Positions 47,935 to 57,395 of a stretch of DNA of 64,000 bases are shown here, one piece after another; the first letter of the stretch is position 1; the number at the start of each line of letters is the position of its first letter. Under the pieces are notes generated by a model that worked only from the letters and a program-made list of their open reading frames with translations, was not told the DNA's origin and did not search any database. The position numbers and the translations under genes were made by a program. The stretch lies in NCBI RefSeq assembly GCF_038595055.1, contig NZ_CP152002.1, positions 6,382,501-6,446,500 of the forward strand, given 5' to 3'. Source of the DNA: Paenibacillus sp. FSL R7-0345 (GTDB lineage: Bacteria; Bacillota; Bacilli; Paenibacillales; Paenibacillaceae).

Positions 47935-48951
47935 TTGAGTATTATAGAAGCCCGGGGACTGACCAAGTCCTTTGTGCAGGCTGTGAAAGAGCCGGGATTG
48001 AAAGGTGCGCTCAAGCATCTGATTGTCCCCAGGAACATTACAAAAGTGGCTGTTCATCCGCTGGATCTCAGCATCGAAACCGGTGAAACTGTCGCCTACG
48101 TGGGACCGAACGGTGCCGGGAAGTCCACGACGATAAAGATGCTAAGCGGCATCCTGAAGCCGTCCGGGGGCAGCATTTCTGTAAACGGTATCAATCCGTA
48201 CAAAAAAAGAATGGAGAACGCCGCCGGGATCGGAGCCGTCTTCGGCCAGCGGACCCAGCTGTGGTGGGACATCCCGATTGTCGAATCCTTTTCGCTGCTG
48301 AAGGATATTTACCAGATCCCTGATCCGGTATACCGGAATAATCTGGAGCAGTTTATTGAACTCCTGGGCATGAATGAATTCATTCATTTATCCGCCCGGA
48401 AGCTCTCACTGGGGCAGCGCATGCGCGCCGATCTGGCTGCAGCCCTTTTACATAATCCGCCCATTGTCTATCTCGATGAGCCGACGATCGGGCTTGATGT
48501 ATCCGTAAAGCAGAAAATCCGCGAATTTATCAAAAAGATTAATCAGGAGCAGCAGACCACCGTCATGCTGACCACCCATGATCTTGGCGACATTGAGGAC
48601 CTGTGTAAACGGCTGATTATCATCGACCACGGCATGATTATTTATGACGGCAGCCTGAGCGAAGTGAAATCACGGTTTGCGAGGAGCCGGGTCATCTTCT
48701 TTCAGGTCGGTTCACCCATGCCGGAGCTGTTCGCAGAGCTGGAGCGGACTCCCGGAATCAGGCTTACGCTGCAGAATGATCAGGAATTCTCTGTTGCTTT
48801 TGACCGGTATGAATATACCGCCAGCGATGTGGTCAGCCGGGTGATGCGCCATGGCGAGGTGATTGACTTCCGGATGGAGGATGCCAACATTGAGCAGGTG
48901 ATCAAGGCTGTATATGACGGTAATCTCGACCTCAATCAGCAGGCCCAATAA
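47935..48951 (+). CDS. ABC-2 exporter ATPase (COG4586 type)
   Basis: This 338-residue ABC ATPase has Walker A AYVGPNGAGKSTTIKML, Q-loop AVFGQRTQLWWDIP, signature LSLGQRMRADLAAALL, Walker B PIVYLDEPTIGLDV and switch MLTTHDLGDIED. The Q-loop sequence and the C-terminal 90-residue extension match the uncharacterised exporter type of COG4586. The substrate is unknown. TTG at 47935 is chosen as start because AAAGGAGG lies 7 bp upstream; the longer frame from 47791 crosses the intergenic region without a site. It forms an operon with the two permeases downstream. Confidence 0.87.
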   Translation: MSIIEARGLTKSFVQAVKEPGLKGALKHLIVPRNITKVAVHPLDLSIETGETVAYVGPNGAGKSTTIKMLSGILKPSGGSISVNGINPYKKRMENAAGIGAVFGQRTQLWWDIPIVESFSLLKDIYQIPDPVYRNNLEQFIELLGMNEFIHLSARKLSLGQRMRADLAAALLHNPPIVYLDEPTIGLDVSVKQKIREFIKKINQEQQTTVMLTTHDLGDIEDLCKRLIIIDHGMIIYDGSLSEVKSRFARSRVIFFQVGSPMPELFAELERTPGIRLTLQNDQEFSVAFDRYEYTASDVVSRVMRHGEVIDFRMEDANIEQVIKAVYDGNLDLNQQAQ

Positions 48952-48972
48952 GAAAGGAGGACCTTCACAGCC

Positions 48973-49779
48973 ATGTCTGCCATTTCACTAAAAAAATACA
49001 GAAGCATTGCAAACCGCTCCCTGCAAAATGTGCTGGCCTACCGTACCTCCTACGTGATCGGCTTTTTGGCTAATACCGTGAACCTGCTGGCGATCTACTT
49101 TTTGTGGCAGGGCATTTACAGCGGCCGCAGCGAGGTCGGCGGGTATACCTGGGATCAGATGAAGACCTACCTGCTGGTCACCTTTTTAGCCAACTCCGTA
49201 CTCTCCTGGTATTCCGAAACCTCTATCTCCGGCAAAATCCTGGACGGCAGTGTAGCGATGGATCTGCTGAAGCCGCTTGATTTCCAGAGTGCCCGCTTCT
49301 CCGAGACACTGGGGGCCAGTCTGCTGGAGGGTGGAATGAGCGCGGTTCTGCTGACGCTTTTTGCTTCCTTTGTGTCCGGAATTACCCTGCCGCATTCGCC
49401 GCTTGTCTATGTGCTGTTTGCCGTAAGCCTGCTCTGCGCCGTTTTGGTCAAATTCGGTGTGGTGTATCTCGCGGCGTTGCTCTGCTTCTGGTCGACCGGC
49501 TCAATGGGTATCGTCTGGACGCGGATTGCTGTTACTAACCTGCTGTCCGGTGCGCTGGTGCCCTTGGCTTTTTTCCCGGACTGGCTGGAGCGGCTGGCCT
49601 TGTGGCTGCCGTTTCAAAGCATCATCCACACGCCGACGATGATCTTTTTGCAGCAGGCCGGTACTGCCGAGAGTCTGAAGCTGATTGCCTTGCAGGCATT
49701 CTGGGGAATCGCCCTGTGGTTCGCCGGCAAAGCGATGTGGAACTGGGCGGTCCGCCAGGTAACGATTCATGGAGGTTAA
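48973..49779 (+). CDS. ABC-2 exporter permease (COG4587 type)
   Basis: This 268-residue protein has six hydrophobic segments. The N-terminal stretch (SIANRSLQNVLAYRTSYVIG), YTWDQMKTYLLVTFLANSVL and AMDLLKPLDFQSARFSETLG are typical of the DUF990-like permeases paired with COG4586 ATPases. AAAGGAGG lies 12 bp before the ATG, a little long. It follows the ATPase by 21 bp and precedes the second permease by 20 bp. Function of the complex is unknown. Confidence 0.85.
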   Translation: MSAISLKKYRSIANRSLQNVLAYRTSYVIGFLANTVNLLAIYFLWQGIYSGRSEVGGYTWDQMKTYLLVTFLANSVLSWYSETSISGKILDGSVAMDLLKPLDFQSARFSETLGASLLEGGMSAVLLTLFASFVSGITLPHSPLVYVLFAVSLLCAVLVKFGVVYLAALLCFWSTGSMGIVWTRIAVTNLLSGALVPLAFFPDWLERLALWLPFQSIIHTPTMIFLQQAGTAESLKLIALQAFWGIALWFAGKAMWNWAVRQVTIHGG

Positions 49780-49799
49780 GCTGAAAGGAGTGAGAACCG

Positions 49800-50597
49800 G
49801 TGCGGGTGTCACGGATGTTTTATCTGTATAGAAGGCTGTACGTACAGCAGCTCAAAGCTATACTCGAATATAATAAGGATTTCTATATATTAATGTGTTC
49901 TGCCGCGTTAACGCAGGTGCTCGGCTTTGTGTTCCTCTGGGTCATTTATGACCGGATACCCGACATCAACGGCTGGCAGTTCTGGGAAGTGACGTTTATG
50001 TATGCGATGATTTTTGTGACGGAGGGCGTCGGATCGCTGTTCTTTGAAGGCACCTGGCGGATGAGCCGGCTGGTTAATCTGGGCGAAATGGACCGCTACC
50101 TGCTGCGTCCGGTACCTGTTGTGCTGCAGGTCTTCTGTACAGGGATCGGGATTAATGGTCTCGGCAACCTGCTGATCGGCGGAGTCATCATCTGGCAGTC
50201 GCTGGTCCATGGCAATGTGAACTGGACTCCAGGTAAAATCGCCATTATCCTCCTGCTCCTGATAACGGCGGTGATTATCCGCGTATCAATCAATCTGGCA
50301 GCCAATTCAGCCGCCTTCTGGATCAAGAATGCCGGCAACGCCTTTCCGCTGATGGTCCATAACCTGGCCGATCTGGCCAAGTACCCGCTGTCGCTTTTTC
50401 CGCAGGCGATCCGTGTATTTGTCTCCACCGTGCTGCCGTATGCTTTTATCAGCTTCTACCCGGCTACTTATATTTTCGGCAAAAGCGGCTGGTCCGGCTG
50501 GTGGATGCTCGCCCCTGTTGCCGCAATAGGGAGTATGGCAGCCGCGTACGGCATCTTCCGTTTCGGACTGTCACGTTATGAGAGCACGGGCAATTAG
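49800..50597 (+). CDS. ABC-2 exporter permease (COG3694 type)
   Basis: This 265-residue permease has six hydrophobic segments. Landmarks are YLYRRLYVQQLKAILEYNKD, DINGWQFWEVTFMYAMIFV, GEMDRYLLRPVPVVLQVF, and the C-terminal YPATYIFGKSGWSGWW, as in the second permease of this exporter type. A GTG start at 49800 is used because AAAGGAG lies 9 bp upstream. It is the last gene of the three-gene exporter operon and is followed by a long palindromic hairpin. Confidence 0.85.
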   Translation: MRVSRMFYLYRRLYVQQLKAILEYNKDFYILMCSAALTQVLGFVFLWVIYDRIPDINGWQFWEVTFMYAMIFVTEGVGSLFFEGTWRMSRLVNLGEMDRYLLRPVPVVLQVFCTGIGINGLGNLLIGGVIIWQSLVHGNVNWTPGKIAIILLLLITAVIIRVSINLAANSAAFWIKNAGNAFPLMVHNLADLAKYPLSLFPQAIRVFVSTVLPYAFISFYPATYIFGKSGWSGWWMLAPVAAIGSMAAAYGIFRFGLSRYESTGN

Positions 50598-50644
50598 CCG
50601 CGCGGGCGCTTGCTGACCTTACTGATGCGGCGCATCTCAAACTA

Positions 50645-50677
50645 CAGGGGCAGTGCGGAATTTCCGCACTGCCCCTG
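50645..50677. terminator. Long perfect hairpin between converging exporter and RND genes
   Basis: CAGGGGCAGTGCGGAA and TTCCGCACTGCCCCTG are perfect 16-bp arms around a single base. T residues after it are few, but its position between converging genes supports a two-way terminator. Confidence 0.8.
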
Positions 50678-50733
50678 GCCTTTATCCTGAAATGTTTGAC
50701 TGTATCATATTCCGCTTCACAATCAACCCATCC

Positions 50734-53700
50734 TTACAATGCCGCTTCGGCCTTCTTCCCCGCTTCCTTCCGCTCCTTGGCCGATCTGCGGAAATACAGC
50801 AGCTCATATACCGCCGGTACAACCAGCAGCGTCAGAACGGTTGCTGCCGTCAGGCCGCCGATTACGACAATCGCCAGGCTCTGGGAGACGATGCTGCCCT
50901 GCTCGGAATGTCCGAACAGCAGCGGCAGCATGGCGCAGACGGTGGCAATTGCGGTCATCAGAATCGGGCGCATCCGTGTTCCCGCCGCTTCAAGAATGGC
51001 CGCACGGATGGTCATATGCTCTTCATTCTGCTTAATCCGGTCTATCAGAACAACCGCATTAGTGACTACAATACCGATCAGCATCAGGGCACCGAACAAT
51101 GCGGTAAAGTCAGGCGTTATGCCCGAGATGATTAAGGCCACAATGGCTCCGATTGCCGCCAGCGGCAGCGAGAACATGATTGCAAGCGGCGCACGCAGTG
51201 TCTTGAAGGTCAGCACCATGATCAGGTACACCAGACCGATCGAGATCAGGGCTGTCATTCCAAGATCGCCGAAATCGCCGGCCTGGTCAGCGGAGGCTCC
51301 CCCGGCAAACAGGGTTACGCCTTCAGGCAGGACAAGACCGTCTGTCTGCTTTTTGATCTCTGCCCCGATTGCCGACACCTTCTTCGCATCCACCTCTGCG
51401 GTAATCCGCACATAAGGCTTGCCGTCCTTATGGTAGAGCATCGCAGGCTGCTCCGTTACCTCAAGCGAAGCTACAGCCGAGAGCAGCTGCGGCCCTCCGG
51501 AGGTCATTACCGTAATCTGCTTGAGGTCCTCCTGCGACTGCGGCTGCAGCACCGGCTCCAGCATAACCGCCGCCGGTGAGCCCTCCAGCTCCATCTGCCC
51601 TAGCGGAACCGGATTAAGCATGGCTGCAAGCTGCATGGAGATTTCCTGGGCATTTGCTGCTGCGGGATCAACGTTGAAGGCAAATACCGGCTTCGTATCC
51701 TCCATATTGCTGCTGACTTTTTGTACACCATCCACAGCCTCAATCTTAACAATCGCTTCTTCCGCGACCGTCCGGATTGCCGCAAGGTTATCACCGGAAA
51801 TATCCACATACTCACTTGTAGAACCAGATCCCATCATACTGGCTTCATTTGCCGTCAGTGTGGCTCCTTCATAGCTGTTCTGCAGACCGCGGACATGATC
51901 GAGGAACTGCTGGGCGTCGGCATCCTCCTTCATCAGCACCGTGTAGTCTACCTGAGTGAGTGAGCTCACTGTACCCCATCTGGCCATATCGGCACTGTTG
52001 CCGGATTGCATAATAACCGTCTCTGCCTCCGGCCGGCTGATCATCTCCTGCTCCAGCTGTTTGCCCTTCTCCAGCACCTCGGCTACCGGCACATCATTCG
52101 GATATACGAGCTGGACGCTGACCATACTGGCGTCCGCAGCATCAAGCGCCCCCTTTGGCATGGCAACGTAAGCGGCGATGGAGCCGGCAAGCAGCACCAG
52201 ACCAGCCGTCAGCGTAATCCACTTGCGGTGCAGATTCCAGTCGAGAAAGCGGATAAACCATTTGGCAGGCTCATGCTCCTTCATGGATGTTCCGCGTAAC
52301 AGCCATGCGCTCAGCAGCGGCACTACCGTTAGCGCTACAACCAGCGAGGTCAGCAGCGAATAGGTTACCGTCAGCGCAAACGGCAGCAGGAAATCCTGCA
52401 GGCTGCCGCGCAGCAGACCCATCGGCAGGAACACCGCAACGGTGGCAATCGTCGAGGTGGTGATGGCTCTGGCGACCTCGCCGGTTGCGCTGATTACCAT
52501 ATCACGGGACAGCGGCTCCTTTTGCAGCCGGCGGTATATATTCTCAATTACAACGATGCTGTCATCGACCAGCCGGCCTACCGCAACGGCAACACCGCCT
52601 AGTGTGACGATATTCAGCGTGATGCCGGAAACCTTGAGCAGATACAGCGTCACGGCCAGAGACAGCGGGATGGATACTGCCGTTATCAGCGTAGCCCGGA
52701 TGTTGCGCAGGAACAGCAGAATGACAACTGTAGCGAACAAAGCACCAAGCAGCACCTCACGCATCATGCTGTTGACCGAGGTGACGACCATGTCAGAGGT
52801 GCTGAAGATAACGGAAAGCTCGGCACCCGGCACACTTTTATTAATATCATCCGCGGCGTCCCGCACCTTCTCACCGACATCAACCGCATTCGCACCGGCT
52901 TCCTTGGTAATAATCGCGAACAGCACATCCTTGCCGTTGGAGCGGCTGACGCTCTCCTGATCCGCTTTGACCGTAACCGCAGCAATATCCTGCAGCGTTA
53001 CGCCGGCGGCTAACGGGAGACTCTTTAACGTGTCCAGGCTGTCAATGGAAGACGTAATATTTACATTCCCCGTCTGCCCGCCGATTGTCTGCTCCCCGAT
53101 AGAAGCTGATACGCTGCGGCCTTGGAGCAATCCCAGTACCTGTGCTGTGGTGACACCCTTTGCCGCCATCGCCTGCGGGTCCAGCTTCACATTCACCTGC
53201 GGGCTGGTTTTGCCGTAGAGCGCTACACTGGCTACGCCGTCTATCTTTTGCAGCTGAGGAATAATCGTATTCTCGGCAACCTCCACATTCTCCTTGGTCA
53301 ACCCGTCCTCGAAAGATAACGTTGTCTGAGCGACCGGAATCATGGAGGTGTTCAGCTGCACAATGAAAGGGTCCATTACTCCTTCCGGGAATTGCAGCGC
53401 ACCGACCGCCTTTTCAACTTCCTGTGAGGCCTCCTTCATATCGCTTTTTCCGTCAAAAAAAAGATCCACCTTCGCATACCCGTCCCCCGAGGTGGACATC
53501 TGCCCGGTTTTACCTTTTAACGCTGCAGTTGCCGCCTCGATCGGCTTCGTAACCTTACTTTCCATCGAATGTGCGTCCTGGCCCGGACCCAGTACCGTAA
53601 CGGTCACCTGCGGATTGTCAGCCTCCGGCATGAATTCCATTGGCAGTGTGGTATAACTCAGCATCCCCACTACAAGCGCCATTACGACGAGAAGACCTAC

Positions 53701-53742
53701 TGCCCCTTTATTGCCGAAGGACCATTTTGTAAACCAATTCAT
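50734..53742 (-). CDS. RND-family efflux pump (AcrB/SwrC-like)
   Basis: This 1002-residue transporter has the RND layout of twelve membrane helices and two large outside loops. Helix 1 is followed by FMPEADNPQVTVTVLGPGQD, the proton-relay helix 4 reads GRLVDDSIVVIENIYRRLQ, and the second half has VVTNAVVLIDRIKQNEEHM and RMRPILMTAIATVCAMLPLL. Relatives in Gram-positive bacteria (SwrC/YerP) export lipopeptides and other amphiphiles. The substrate is unknown. No membrane-fusion or outer-membrane partner is adjacent, as usual for Gram-positive types. AAGGGG and a second AGGA lie before the ATG. It is a single-gene unit beside the Lnr-like exporter. Confidence 0.9.
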   Translation of the reverse strand: MNWFTKWSFGNKGAVGLLVVMALVVGMLSYTTLPMEFMPEADNPQVTVTVLGPGQDAHSMESKVTKPIEAATAALKGKTGQMSTSGDGYAKVDLFFDGKSDMKEASQEVEKAVGALQFPEGVMDPFIVQLNTSMIPVAQTTLSFEDGLTKENVEVAENTIIPQLQKIDGVASVALYGKTSPQVNVKLDPQAMAAKGVTTAQVLGLLQGRSVSASIGEQTIGGQTGNVNITSSIDSLDTLKSLPLAAGVTLQDIAAVTVKADQESVSRSNGKDVLFAIITKEAGANAVDVGEKVRDAADDINKSVPGAELSVIFSTSDMVVTSVNSMMREVLLGALFATVVILLFLRNIRATLITAVSIPLSLAVTLYLLKVSGITLNIVTLGGVAVAVGRLVDDSIVVIENIYRRLQKEPLSRDMVISATGEVARAITTSTIATVAVFLPMGLLRGSLQDFLLPFALTVTYSLLTSLVVALTVVPLLSAWLLRGTSMKEHEPAKWFIRFLDWNLHRKWITLTAGLVLLAGSIAAYVAMPKGALDAADASMVSVQLVYPNDVPVAEVLEKGKQLEQEMISRPEAETVIMQSGNSADMARWGTVSSLTQVDYTVLMKEDADAQQFLDHVRGLQNSYEGATLTANEASMMGSGSTSEYVDISGDNLAAIRTVAEEAIVKIEAVDGVQKVSSNMEDTKPVFAFNVDPAAANAQEISMQLAAMLNPVPLGQMELEGSPAAVMLEPVLQPQSQEDLKQITVMTSGGPQLLSAVASLEVTEQPAMLYHKDGKPYVRITAEVDAKKVSAIGAEIKKQTDGLVLPEGVTLFAGGASADQAGDFGDLGMTALISIGLVYLIMVLTFKTLRAPLAIMFSLPLAAIGAIVALIISGITPDFTALFGALMLIGIVVTNAVVLIDRIKQNEEHMTIRAAILEAAGTRMRPILMTAIATVCAMLPLLFGHSEQGSIVSQSLAIVVIGGLTAATVLTLLVVPAVYELLYFRRSAKERKEAGKKAEAAL

Positions 53743-53952
53743 TGTTCCTGTACCCCTTCCACTCTCCTGATTTGAGAAGCCTTATGTCTGCGTTCCTTAT
53801 GTATGAGCTGCTTTCTTGCTTTAGTGTAGTGTCTTTAACAGAATGCCAAAACCGCCCGGCGGCTGGTTTCCGGCCCGGTCTCAAGACGGAGCGTGTCTCA
53901 CTCCCTGGACAGAGGAAGGCAGAGGGAGCAGACCATCTAAGGGAATACGGCG

Positions 53953-53982
53953 CAAAAGGCCCCTCTGCATACACAGAAGGGC
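53953..53982 (-). terminator. Terminator after Lnr-like permease operon
   Basis: On the minus strand AAGCCCTTCTG pairs, with one mismatch, with CAGAGGGGC, followed by CTTTT. The rest of the gap 53743-54048 shows no gene; it may also hold the RND gene's promoter, which I could not fix. Confidence 0.65.
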
Positions 53983-54048
53983 TTACAGTAATCGGTCTCT
54001 GATTCGGGAAAGCGCTGTTCCCTGTTAGCGGACAGCCCTACACCGCCC

Positions 54049-55206
54049 TCAGGCGCTGACGCCCGCTTCATTCGGACGCAGAGTTGCCGAACCGAGCGCG
54101 AGCAGGATGACCGCCATCAGGCCAAGGACCGCAAAGGGCAGCCACAGCTCGTTCCAGCCGCCGCCCGTAGCCGCAATATCCACCGCCTGAATAGCCCATT
54201 TCTGCGGTGTGAAGTTGGCTGCCTTCTGCATGTATTCCGGCATAATGGACAGCGGCCAGAAGCAGCCGCCCAGCATGCAGGTCGGTGTAAGAATGAGCGC
54301 GTTCAGCATTCCGGCATTGCGCGGATTGCGGATCAGTCCGGCTACCGTGCCGGCGATGCCCATTGAAACAAGCATAAAGGCGGCCAGTACCAGGAAGTAC
54401 AAATACATCGGGACTTCATAATCATAGCGCAACACCCATTTGCCGAGGACAAGCACAACGGCGATCTGGATGATGCCGACCAGAAAGCTGCCACAGAAGT
54501 TGCCCAGCGTAATCTCATAAGCGCGGACCGGCGCGCTGTACATCCGCATCATCGTCCGGCCTTTGCGGTCATCCATGATCTGATTGACCGTGCTTGTTAC
54601 CAGACTCATCAGGAACATCAGGGTCATTCCGGTGATAACCCCCAGCGTTTGTCTGGGATACAGGTCATAATCCGTCCGCACGCTTCCGGCATTATGCTGC
54701 TCGGCCTGCTGCAGAATGGCAGCAAACTGTCCTGCCGGATCAGCAGAGCCCGCTCCCTTCACCGTGGCTGCGGTCACCAGCATCTGCCTCGCGATGGCGG
54801 CGGCTTTCATTTTGACCAGTACCGAATCCTCCGTAATCTTCAGCTCATATACCGTTAACTGCGGCTCTTTGCCGTCCAGCAGCTGTGCCGTGTAGTCCTG
54901 CGGAATCAGCAGACCGGCAATCCCGTCCTGGCCGATTACGCTTTCCTTCATATCCTGTTCACTACCGCTCTCGGCCAGCTTGTAATCCCCGGAACTCTCC
55001 AGCTCAGCCAGCAGATGTCTGCTTCCCGCACCGTTGTCCAGATTGGTATACAGCAAGGTGGCCGTTGAGCTATTTTCAAGGCCACCGGTAATGGAAATAA
55101 TCCCTGCTACTACGATACTCGGCAGCAAAATATACAGCATCAGTCCTTTACGCGAGCCAATCGTCCGCTTTACCATATGCCAGCCGATTGTCCAGATATT
55201 ACTCAT
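54049..55206 (-). CDS. ABC-2 permease, LnrN-like
   Basis: This 385-residue permease has one N-terminal membrane helix, a large outside domain (about residues 45-170), and five helices in the C-terminal half (TLGVITGMTLMFLMSLVTS, IAGTVAGLIRNPRNAGMLNA, LTPTCMLGGCFWPL). Length and layout match B. subtilis LnrN (YfiN, 385 residues) of the linearmycin-resistance exporter. It overlaps the upstream permease gene by 8 bp and is the last gene of the ATPase-permease-permease operon. Identity with Lnr is by length, order and layout, so moderate. Confidence 0.75.
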   Translation of the reverse strand: MSNIWTIGWHMVKRTIGSRKGLMLYILLPSIVVAGIISITGGLENSSTATLLYTNLDNGAGSRHLLAELESSGDYKLAESGSEQDMKESVIGQDGIAGLLIPQDYTAQLLDGKEPQLTVYELKITEDSVLVKMKAAAIARQMLVTAATVKGAGSADPAGQFAAILQQAEQHNAGSVRTDYDLYPRQTLGVITGMTLMFLMSLVTSTVNQIMDDRKGRTMMRMYSAPVRAYEITLGNFCGSFLVGIIQIAVVLVLGKWVLRYDYEVPMYLYFLVLAAFMLVSMGIAGTVAGLIRNPRNAGMLNALILTPTCMLGGCFWPLSIMPEYMQKAANFTPQKWAIQAVDIAATGGGWNELWLPFAVLGLMAVILLALGSATLRPNEAGVSA

Positions 55207-56368
55207 GATAACCCACCTTCCGGTATGTGATGACCACTCCGCCGATCAGCACAAGGCACATTGCTGACATCACCAGCAGGTTCGGCAGAATCTGCTCAAA
55301 GCCGGAGTGCAGCATCATGCGGATAATCGCCTGCAGCTCCCAGTGGTTGATTGTAAACGCCCCGACACTGTTCACCCAGGAATCCGGCAGGGGAGCCATC
55401 CCTCCGCTGAGGAAGGTCATTCCTACCGTTACAACGTTAACGATATTCGTAGCGGTCGCATTTGTTTTGCTGAACATGCAGACCAGAATCGAGAACATCA
55501 TCGAAGCAATGATCATCAGCAGGCAGAACAGCATCAGCAGCCACGGGCGGTTGCCCCAATAAACCCCGAACAGCACATTGGTACAAATAATAATCGCCGC
55601 ACACTGCAGCACCGTAATGACGCCGACACCCAGCATTTTGCCGATGAACAGCTGCGAGCCCTTAACCGGCATCGAGTTGATCCGGAATAACGTATGATTA
55701 TCCTTTTCGCTAAAAAGAGAGCCCGTAACCGTAAGCCCGCTGTACAAAAGAAACATCAGCAGCATGGACGCCGCATAGAACTGGGAGGCCGTATAGCTTT
55801 TCCCTCCATTATTTAGATTCCCCAGCTGTACTGCAGACTGGTCTCCCGTCACCGGCTGGACTGCCGCCAGGGCCTCAGGTCCCAGCGTCATTGCTGTCGC
55901 CTGCTTATAATTAATTTCGCTTAGGAAGTTGTCAAACACTGTGCCTGCGGTGGTATTGTCACTGTGGTTTTTACCGAGGATGAACTCCAGCTCCGCCTGG
56001 CCGCCGCTCTGGATCTCACTGTCGAATCCCTGCGGCACAATGACCGCATAGCCGTATTTTCCCGTGCGCAGCCCGCTTTCCGCTTCCTCACGGCTTGTTA
56101 CCTCCACAGGGTTGATATAATCCTTAACCTCATCCGATTTCACAAAAGCATTCAGCATCGCTGATTGGGCCGGGGCCGCAGCTGCCGTATCGACAATAGC
56201 AACTTTCACCGGATTCACCGTCTCGGCGCCCTCTACCCCGACAACCCCTGAGAGTGAAGCCCCCAGCAGGAAAATCAGCACCACCGGCAGCAGGATCATA
56301 TTGAGCAGCCAGGTGCGCGAACGCAGCTGCCGGCGCAGCTCATAGGTCATTATGGTCCAGATATTCAT
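55199..56368 (-). CDS. ABC-2 permease, LnrM-like
   Basis: This 389-residue permease resembles its partner: an N-terminal helix after MNIWTIMTYELRRQLRSRTW, a large outside domain, then membrane helices (AASMLLMFLLYSGLTVTGSL, TNIVNVVTVGMTFLSGGMAP) with the ABC-2 permease region FRINSMPVKGSQLFIGKMLG. B. subtilis LnrM (YfiM) has about 396 residues. With the LnrN-like protein it probably forms a heterodimeric exporter powered by the ATPase at 56388. It lies 19 bp after the ATPase gene. Confidence 0.75.
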   Translation of the reverse strand: MNIWTIMTYELRRQLRSRTWLLNMILLPVVLIFLLGASLSGVVGVEGAETVNPVKVAIVDTAAAAPAQSAMLNAFVKSDEVKDYINPVEVTSREEAESGLRTGKYGYAVIVPQGFDSEIQSGGQAELEFILGKNHSDNTTAGTVFDNFLSEINYKQATAMTLGPEALAAVQPVTGDQSAVQLGNLNNGGKSYTASQFYAASMLLMFLLYSGLTVTGSLFSEKDNHTLFRINSMPVKGSQLFIGKMLGVGVITVLQCAAIIICTNVLFGVYWGNRPWLLMLFCLLMIIASMMFSILVCMFSKTNATATNIVNVVTVGMTFLSGGMAPLPDSWVNSVGAFTINHWELQAIIRMMLHSGFEQILPNLLVMSAMCLVLIGGVVITYRKVGYHE

Positions 56369-56387
56369 TCAGCGCTCCGCTCCTTCC

Positions 56388-57323
56388 TCAGTCCCGCAGG
56401 GTCCGTCCGGTCAGGCTAAGAAACAGCGTCTCCAGATCCGGCTCTTCGATATGCAGGGAAACAATGCTTCCTTCATGCCTGGAAAATATAAATAAAATAT
56501 CCTGCAGCTCACTCTGTGAGGACGGCAGATACAGCTCAACAGTATCCTCTACAACCTCCACCCGGTTAATCCGCGGATGTCTGCCCAGCTCGCTGATCAG
56601 GCCTGGTGTAATATGGGTTGCTTTTATGACGATTTTTTCTTCATGGGCGACCCGGTCGCGCAGCTCCTTCTCGGTACCGCAGGCAATGATATGCCCTTTA
56701 TCCATAATGGCTACCCGGTCGCAGATCGCTGCAACCTCCTCCATATAGTGGCTGGTGTAAATAATCGTCGAACCGAGCCTGTTCAGCGCCTTGACCGACT
56801 CCAGAATATGATTGCGCGACTGCGGGTCAATGCCGACGGTCGGCTCATCCATAATAATCAGCTTCGGGCGGTGCATGATCGCACAAGCGATATTCAGACG
56901 CCGCTTCATTCCTCCCGAGAACGTAGACGGCTTCTCTTTAGACCGGTCGCTGAGTCCGGTAAAAGCAAGCGCCTCCTCTGTCCGTTCCTTCAGCAGGCTG
57001 CCCCGCAGCCCGTACAGCTTGCCGAAGAACCGTACATTCTCCGCCGCGGTCATGTTGGCATAAAGCGCCAGATCCTGGGGAACGAGGCCAATCCGCTTTT
57101 TAACCTCAATCGGCTGCTCCTTCACGGATATCCCGTCGATCCGGATCTCACCGGAATCATATTTAAGCAGGCCGCAGATCATGCTGATGGTCGTGCTTTT
57201 CCCCGCTCCGTTTGGTCCCAGCAGCCCGAAGATTTCGCCTTCTTCAATACTGAAATTCACATGATCGACCGTAAGCTTCTGGTCATACCGTTTAACAACA
57301 TCACTCAGCACTGCAAGAGTCAT
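56388..57323 (-). CDS. ABC transporter ATPase, LnrL-like
   Basis: This 311-residue ATPase has Walker A FGLLGPNGAGKSTTISMI, Q-loop region VPQDLALYANMTAAENV, signature FSGGMKRRLNIACAIMHRP, Walker B LIIMDEPTVGIDPQ and switch IIYTSHYMEEV, followed by an 80-residue C-terminal domain. Its length equals that of B. subtilis LnrL (311), part of an exporter for linear polyene antibiotics that also affects biofilm traits. Substrate here is inference. AGGAGA lies 9 bp before the ATG. Expression probably depends on the divergent two-component system through the operator at 57396-57427. Confidence 0.85.
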   Translation of the reverse strand: MTLAVLSDVVKRYDQKLTVDHVNFSIEEGEIFGLLGPNGAGKSTTISMICGLLKYDSGEIRIDGISVKEQPIEVKKRIGLVPQDLALYANMTAAENVRFFGKLYGLRGSLLKERTEEALAFTGLSDRSKEKPSTFSGGMKRRLNIACAIMHRPKLIIMDEPTVGIDPQSRNHILESVKALNRLGSTIIYTSHYMEEVAAICDRVAIMDKGHIIACGTEKELRDRVAHEEKIVIKATHITPGLISELGRHPRINRVEVVEDTVELYLPSSQSELQDILFIFSRHEGSIVSLHIEEPDLETLFLSLTGRTLRD

Positions 57324-57361
57324 CCGCTCATCTCTCCTGTTCTTCTTGCTTCTATGGTTTC

Positions 57362-57367
57362 ATTGTA
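57362..57367 (-). promoter_or_regulatory. -10 box of Lnr-like ABC operon
   Basis: On the minus strand TACAAT lies about 40 bp before the ATPase start. At the matching -35 position (57385-57390) the sequence is a poor CTCCGG. A good -10 with a poor -35 suggests a promoter that needs an activator. Confidence 0.5.
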
Positions 57368-57395
57368 GCGCATGGGGCGATCCGCCGGAGGTACG

